From positions 1 to 8,321 of the forward strand of contig JANWIS010000079.1 in NCBI GenBank assembly GCA_025449775.1: a stretch of DNA of 8,321 bases. The letters run 5' to 3'. Under the pieces are notes generated by a model, which worked only from the letters and a program-made list of their open reading frames with translations, made no database searches and had not been told where the DNA came from. This stretch comes from Ignavibacteriaceae bacterium. Lineage in GTDB: Bacteria; Bacteroidota; Ignavibacteria; Ignavibacteriales; Ignavibacteriaceae. Both the position numbers and the translations under genes were made by a program. Below, piece by piece: positions 4,637 through 8,321 of this stretch; positions within the stretch are counted from its first letter, which is position 1, and the number at the start of each line of letters is the position of its first letter.

Positions 4637-6632
4637 TTCACGCGTGCTGATAGTGCTGATTTTTATGAGTATGATCTTTCTTGCTCTTGTTATAAGATTA
4701 GTTTCACTACAGGTTTTTCAAAGTGATGAATTAAGCTACTTTGCAAAAAGACAGCAGACTAATACTGAAATTGTTCGTGCAGATCGAGGATTTATTTATG
4801 ATAGGAACGATGTGCTGCTTGTTTACAATCGAAACGATTATTCATTCTACGTAGATCTGCGGATGCTTCCGGCTGAAGAAAAACAAAAACTGGCAAAACT
4901 ATTTTCGAAAATTTTAAATAAGAATAAGAGTCACTATCTAAGATTGCTCCAACCAAAAGGAAAAACAATTTGTCTTGAGAAAAAAGTGCCATATGAAAAA
5001 TCCATAAAACTTTCTGAATTCAATCACCCAGCATTCTTTTATATAGAAGAACCAACAAGTGTCTTCCATTATGGTTCTGTTGCTTCTCATGTTTTGGGAT
5101 ATGTGAATGGTGATTATAAAGGTACTAACGGAATCTCAGAAAGTTTTGATAATGCACTCAATGGTCAGGATGGATTTCGTCTCATCGAAAGAAATGCAAT
5201 GGGTGATATTATTTCAATTTCCGAAGATGAAACAATTTCTCCTTCACCTGGAGATGATATCTATCTTACAATTGATAAAAGGTTTCAATCAATCGCAGAA
5301 GAAGAGCTGAAAAAAGGATTAAATCTTACAACTGCTGAATCAGCCACCTGTATTATTATGAATCCGAATACAGGTGAAATACTTGCGATGGCAAATGTTA
5401 ACGATTATGACCCGAACAGTTACTGGAAATTTGACGACTACGAAAGAAAAAACCGGTCTATTACTGATTCGTACGAACCGGGATCAACATTCAAAGCATT
5501 TACAATAGCAGCATTATTTGAAGAAGAAGCATGTAATGAAAATGAAGTGATAAACGTTGAGAATGGTGTTTACAAATTTAAAAATAATTACATACATGAT
5601 ACTCATAAATTTGAATCATTAACTGTCAAAAGAGTAATCGAAGAATCGAGCAATATAGGAATAGCAAAACTCATCCTTAGATTAGATGATGAAAAATTTT
5701 ATCAGCATATCAGAAATTTTGGATTTGGCACTTATACTTCTGTATCACTTCCCGGTGAAGTTAACGGCAAGCTGACAGATCTTAGTAAATGGACTTCATT
5801 AACCAGGACATATATGTCTTTTGGATACAGTATTTCAGTTACTCCTTTACAGCTTACCACCGCCTTCTGTGCTTTGGTCAACGGTGGAATTTTATATCAG
5901 CCGCAGATCGTTAAGAAACAAGTTGACAAAAATCATAACACAGTAAATTTATTTCCACCAGTCTTTGTCAGAAAAGTTATCAGTGAAAAAACCTCCCAAA
6001 GAATCCGAAGTATTCTTTCAGGTGTTGTGAAAAATGGTACTGGCAACATGGCAAAAATTGATTCGATAGAAATCGGTGGTAAAACTGGCACGTCTAAAAT
6101 TACAGTTAATGGAAAATATTCTAACGACTTGTACAATTCATCTTTTGTTGGCTTTTACCCCGTAGATAATCCGGAGTTGGTTTGTTATGTACTTATCAAC
6201 AAGCCAAAAGGTAAATATTATGGCGGATTGGTTGCTGCGCCTGTATTTAAAAATATTGTTGAAAGAATTATCGGGCTCAAAAAAATAAAATCAAATCAAT
6301 ATGACTCTAAGTCTGATTACAGAATTACTCAAAATAAAATTGAGAAAGACAATGAAATCATAATCAACAAAAGTGAACGTCCAGATGAGAACACAAATGA
6401 TGCTAAAAATGTTTTTGCTTCAAACTTTAACAATAAAATAATGCCTGACTTAAGAAATAAAACAATTAAAGAAGCATTATTAATCATGAATGAAATGGGA
6501 ATCAGATGCACTATTTCGGGTTCAGGAGTTGTTGTTGAACAGAGCATTTCACCGGGCAGTTCAACAATGAATAAAAAGTCATGCAATTTAAAATGTTCGC
6601 AGATATCATCAACAGGTGCCAGGATTTATTGA
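4629..6632 (+). CDS. ftsI: FtsI, septal peptidoglycan transpeptidase with a C-terminal PASTA domain
   Basis: A 667-residue class B penicillin-binding protein (PBP3/SpoVD type) that cross-links septal peptidoglycan. A short N-terminus and one membrane helix (about 5-26) anchor it, and the pedestal/dimerisation domain covers about 40-200. The transpeptidase domain shows all three catalytic motifs: STFK with Ser286 nucleophile and Lys289, SSN at 340-342, and KTGT at 485-488. A hydrophilic linker rich in Lys, Asn, Asp and Glu (about 550-604) leads to one PASTA domain at about 605-655 (MPDLRNKTIKEALLIMNEMG). PASTA modules bind peptidoglycan or muropeptides in other proteins. E. coli FtsI has none, so this form resembles the Bacteroidota and Gram-positive type. 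It overlaps ftsL by 8 bases, and its TGA overlaps the murE start by 1. Confidence 0.95.
   Translation: MNNSRVLIVLIFMSMIFLALVIRLVSLQVFQSDELSYFAKRQQTNTEIVRADRGFIYDRNDVLLVYNRNDYSFYVDLRMLPAEEKQKLAKLFSKILNKNKSHYLRLLQPKGKTICLEKKVPYEKSIKLSEFNHPAFFYIEEPTSVFHYGSVASHVLGYVNGDYKGTNGISESFDNALNGQDGFRLIERNAMGDIISISEDETISPSPGDDIYLTIDKRFQSIAEEELKKGLNLTTAESATCIIMNPNTGEILAMANVNDYDPNSYWKFDDYERKNRSITDSYEPGSTFKAFTIAALFEEEACNENEVINVENGVYKFKNNYIHDTHKFESLTVKRVIEESSNIGIAKLILRLDDEKFYQHIRNFGFGTYTSVSLPGEVNGKLTDLSKWTSLTRTYMSFGYSISVTPLQLTTAFCALVNGGILYQPQIVKKQVDKNHNTVNLFPPVFVRKVISEKTSQRIRSILSGVVKNGTGNMAKIDSIEIGGKTGTSKITVNGKYSNDLYNSSFVGFYPVDNPELVCYVLINKPKGKYYGGLVAAPVFKNIVERIIGLKKIKSNQYDSKSDYRITQNKIEKDNEIIINKSERPDENTNDAKNVFASNFNNKIMPDLRNKTIKEALLIMNEMGIRCTISGSGVVVEQSISPGSSTMNKKSCNLKCSQISSTGARIY
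6621..6624 (+). promoter_or_regulatory. Ribosome binding site that fixes the murE start
   Basis: AGGA at 6621-6624 lies 7 bases before the ATG at 6632. This favours that start over an in-frame ATG at 6581, which would add 17 residues unlike any MurE N-terminus and overlap ftsI by 52 bases. Confidence 0.45.
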
Positions 6633-8101
6633 TGCAGTTAAGTGAACTGTTAAATAGTATTAGTGTTATTCAGACAACTGGGAATCCAGCTGACAGGAAA
6701 GTTACAGGTATCGAATATGACTCACGCAAAGTGACTGATGGATCTGTATTTGTTGCAATGAAAGGTTTTAATACCGATGGTCATAATTTTATTAAGGATG
6801 CATTAAACAGAAAAGCATCCGCTATCGTTTTAGAAAATAATGAAGCTGTTCCCGATTCCCTCATAAGCCATTTAAAAGCTGTAAAGGTTTTGGTTAAAGA
6901 TAGTCGTAAAGCACTTGCTGATACTTCAAATAAATTTTATGGTGAACCATCCCGCAAACTGAAACTAATTGGCATTACAGGTACGAATGGAAAAACAACC
7001 ACATCATTTTTTGTAAAAAGTATTTTCGAAAATGCCGGTTATAAAGTTGGACTGACAGGAACAATAACAAATCTTATTGGTAAAGACAAAATTGAAGCAA
7101 CACTGACGACTCCGGAAGCCAATGATCTTAATAAACTTCTTGATCAAATGTATAGCAGCAAATGTGAGGTGGCGGTAATGGAAGTATCTTCACACTCACT
7201 TGCTTTGAAACGAGTTCATGGACTTCATTATTTCTTTGCTGTATTTACAAACATCACAGCAGAACATCTGGATTTTCATGGTGATTTTCAAAACTACATT
7301 AAAGCTAAAAAAATTCTTTTCGATGAATTGGATCCTGCATCATCAGCAATTTACAACACAGATGATGTTCACTGTACGGATATTTTAAAAGATTGCAAAT
7401 CAAATAAATATTCTTTCGGCACTAATGCTGATTCACAATTCCGAATATCTGAAATAAACTGTGATCTTTCCGGTACTACATTTACACTAAATTATAATGG
7501 TAAAAATCTTCCACTTAAAACTTCTCTTATTGGTGATTTTAATGCGTTCAATGCTTCGGCTGCTTTTGTTGCTGGCAATCTGTACGGTTTAAAAGATGAA
7601 ATATTAATTGAAGGCATTGCAAAAACTCCTCAAGTTCCCGGCAGGTTCGAAGTCCTTTCAAATGGAACAAGAAAAGTTATAATCGATTATTCACATACTC
7701 CAGACAGTCTTGAGAAAGCATTGCTTGTAATCAGGAACTTAACTGAAAAGAAAAATCCTGTTTATACTGTTTTTGGTTGTGGAGGAAACAGGGATAAGCT
7801 GAAACGTCCGGTAATGGGAAAGATTGCAACAGAGCTTAGCGATCAGGTAATCGTTACATCTGACAATCCGAGAAATGAAAACCCGGGGACAATAATTGAA
7901 GAAATAAAATCCGGTATTGCAAAAGACAATTATAAAGTTATTGAAGACAGAGAAGCTGCTATTGAAGATGTGATTAAAAAGAGCAGTAAAAATGCAGTCA
8001 TACTTATTGCAGGAAAAGGACACGAGGATTACCAGGAAATAAAAGGAATCAGAAAACATTTTTCAGACCGGGACATTGCAAAGAAGTATCTGGGAATTTG
8101 A
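6632..8101 (+). CDS. murE: MurE, UDP-MurNAc-L-Ala-D-Glu:meso-diaminopimelate ligase
   Basis: A cytoplasmic ATP-dependent ligase adding the third residue of the peptidoglycan stem peptide. From ATG 6632 the product is 489 residues, the usual length. The N-terminal substrate domain has EYDSRKVTDGSVFVAMKG (28-45). The P-loop is GTNGKTT at 117-123. TTPEA (159-163) and EVSSHSL (184-190) are family motifs. YIKAKK (222-227) holds the Lys, probably 226, that is carbamylated in Mur ligases. PGRFE (336-340) and DYSHTPDSLEKAL (352-364) open the third domain. DNPR at 411-414 marks enzymes that use meso-diaminopimelate rather than lysine, and GKGHEDYQ (461-468) closes the site. The start overlaps the ftsI stop (TGATG). 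A longer frame from 6581 is open but not supported. Confidence 0.96.
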   Translation: MQLSELLNSISVIQTTGNPADRKVTGIEYDSRKVTDGSVFVAMKGFNTDGHNFIKDALNRKASAIVLENNEAVPDSLISHLKAVKVLVKDSRKALADTSNKFYGEPSRKLKLIGITGTNGKTTTSFFVKSIFENAGYKVGLTGTITNLIGKDKIEATLTTPEANDLNKLLDQMYSSKCEVAVMEVSSHSLALKRVHGLHYFFAVFTNITAEHLDFHGDFQNYIKAKKILFDELDPASSAIYNTDDVHCTDILKDCKSNKYSFGTNADSQFRISEINCDLSGTTFTLNYNGKNLPLKTSLIGDFNAFNASAAFVAGNLYGLKDEILIEGIAKTPQVPGRFEVLSNGTRKVIIDYSHTPDSLEKALLVIRNLTEKKNPVYTVFGCGGNRDKLKRPVMGKIATELSDQVIVTSDNPRNENPGTIIEEIKSGIAKDNYKVIEDREAAIEDVIKKSSKNAVILIAGKGHEDYQEIKGIRKHFSDRDIAKKYLGI

Positions 8102-8321
8102 AAAAAATAGAATTAAACATTAACGACTTTTTTAATGTAACCGGATCGGTAATCTATGAACCGGATAAGCTCAAATCAATCAGGTACGTTTCAATTGATT
8201 CGAGAAAAATAAAAGCAAATACATTATTCATCGCATTAAAAGGTGAAAAGTTCGATGGTCATGATTTTGTTAAAAATGCTGTTAGTAACGGAGCTTCTGC
8301 TGTGCTCATTGACAGAAGAAA
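8098..8321 (+). CDS. murF: MurF, UDP-MurNAc-tripeptide:D-Ala-D-Ala ligase, N-terminal part
   Basis: The last gene runs off the right edge, leaving 74 complete codons. It reads KKIELNINDFFNVTG, then SIDSRKIKANTLFIALKGE and FDGHDFVKNAV with GASAVLID, the N-terminal uridine-binding domain shared by MurE and MurF. The same block occurs at residues 28-68 of the MurE upstream, showing their paralogy. Given the order after murE, MurF is the expected product: it adds D-Ala-D-Ala to the tripeptide precursor. No ATG lies before the conserved region. The best start is TTG at 8098-8100, overlapping the murE stop as TTGA, with no strong Shine-Dalgarno site. The ATP-binding and C-terminal domains are outside the window, so the name relies on this domain and the gene order. 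Confidence 0.88.
   Translation, partial: MKKIELNINDFFNVTGSVIYEPDKLKSIRYVSIDSRKIKANTLFIALKGEKFDGHDFVKNAVSNGASAVLIDRR

Noticed and set aside
6581..6631. Upstream in-frame ATG extending murE by 17 residues
   Set aside because: It would overlap ftsI by 52 bases, has no ribosome binding site, and adds residues unlike MurE. The TGATG start at 6632 fits the family and the cluster.
7739..8059. 106-residue minus-strand frame within murE
   Set aside because: It lies wholly antisense to conserved MurE motifs and its Phe/Ile/Asn-rich translation has no recognisable domain.
1..8321. A new defence, mobile or secondary-metabolite system
   Set aside because: All supported genes are accounted for as metal transport, nucleoid, translation and dcw functions. 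No repeats, integrase, transposase or toxin-antitoxin pair is visible.

Overview
The window is AT-rich bacterial chromosomal DNA. The gene set fits the Bacteroidota/Chlorobiota/Ignavibacteriota group. The pointers are a 31-residue AURKAIP1/COX24-type basic protein, an FtsI that ends in a PASTA domain, promoter-like TTG / TAnnTTTG elements, and a MurE with the DNPR motif of diaminopimelate-adding enzymes. I favour an Ignavibacteria-like organism, probably from a metagenome assembly, but the taxonomy is inference.

Region 1 (1-1046) holds a copper-type P1B ATPase in an impossible arrangement. The N-terminal 309 or so residues are on the minus strand and stop just after the TGES actuator motif. 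A further 41 codons of the same family, from about 30 residues downstream, lie at 1-123 on the plus strand, head-on to the first piece. The two pieces meet over a few shared bases at about 117-123. This is a fold-back inversion, most simply an assembly or amplification chimera at a contig end.

Region 2 (1047-2758) has a 329-bp intergenic stretch. It is followed on the plus strand by an HU/IHF-family DNA-binding protein, a membrane-anchored double zinc-ribbon plus TPR protein of unknown function, a 31-residue ribosomal-type protein, and tRNA-Thr(CGT).

Region 3 (2759-8321) is the start of a division and cell wall (dcw) cluster: promoter and MraZ-box region, mraZ, rsmH, ftsL-like, ftsI with PASTA, murE, and the 5' part of murF, which runs off the window. 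From mraZ to murF every junction overlaps by 1 to 8 bases, so one transcript with translational coupling is expected. MraZ represses the operon. RsmH methylates 16S rRNA. FtsL and FtsI act in septal peptidoglycan synthesis. MurE and MurF add meso-diaminopimelate and D-Ala-D-Ala to the peptidoglycan precursor.

I see no mobile element, CRISPR array or defence system. The dcw part is ordinary. The items worth a second look are the copA fold-back, the tiny basic protein, and the zinc-ribbon/TPR protein.
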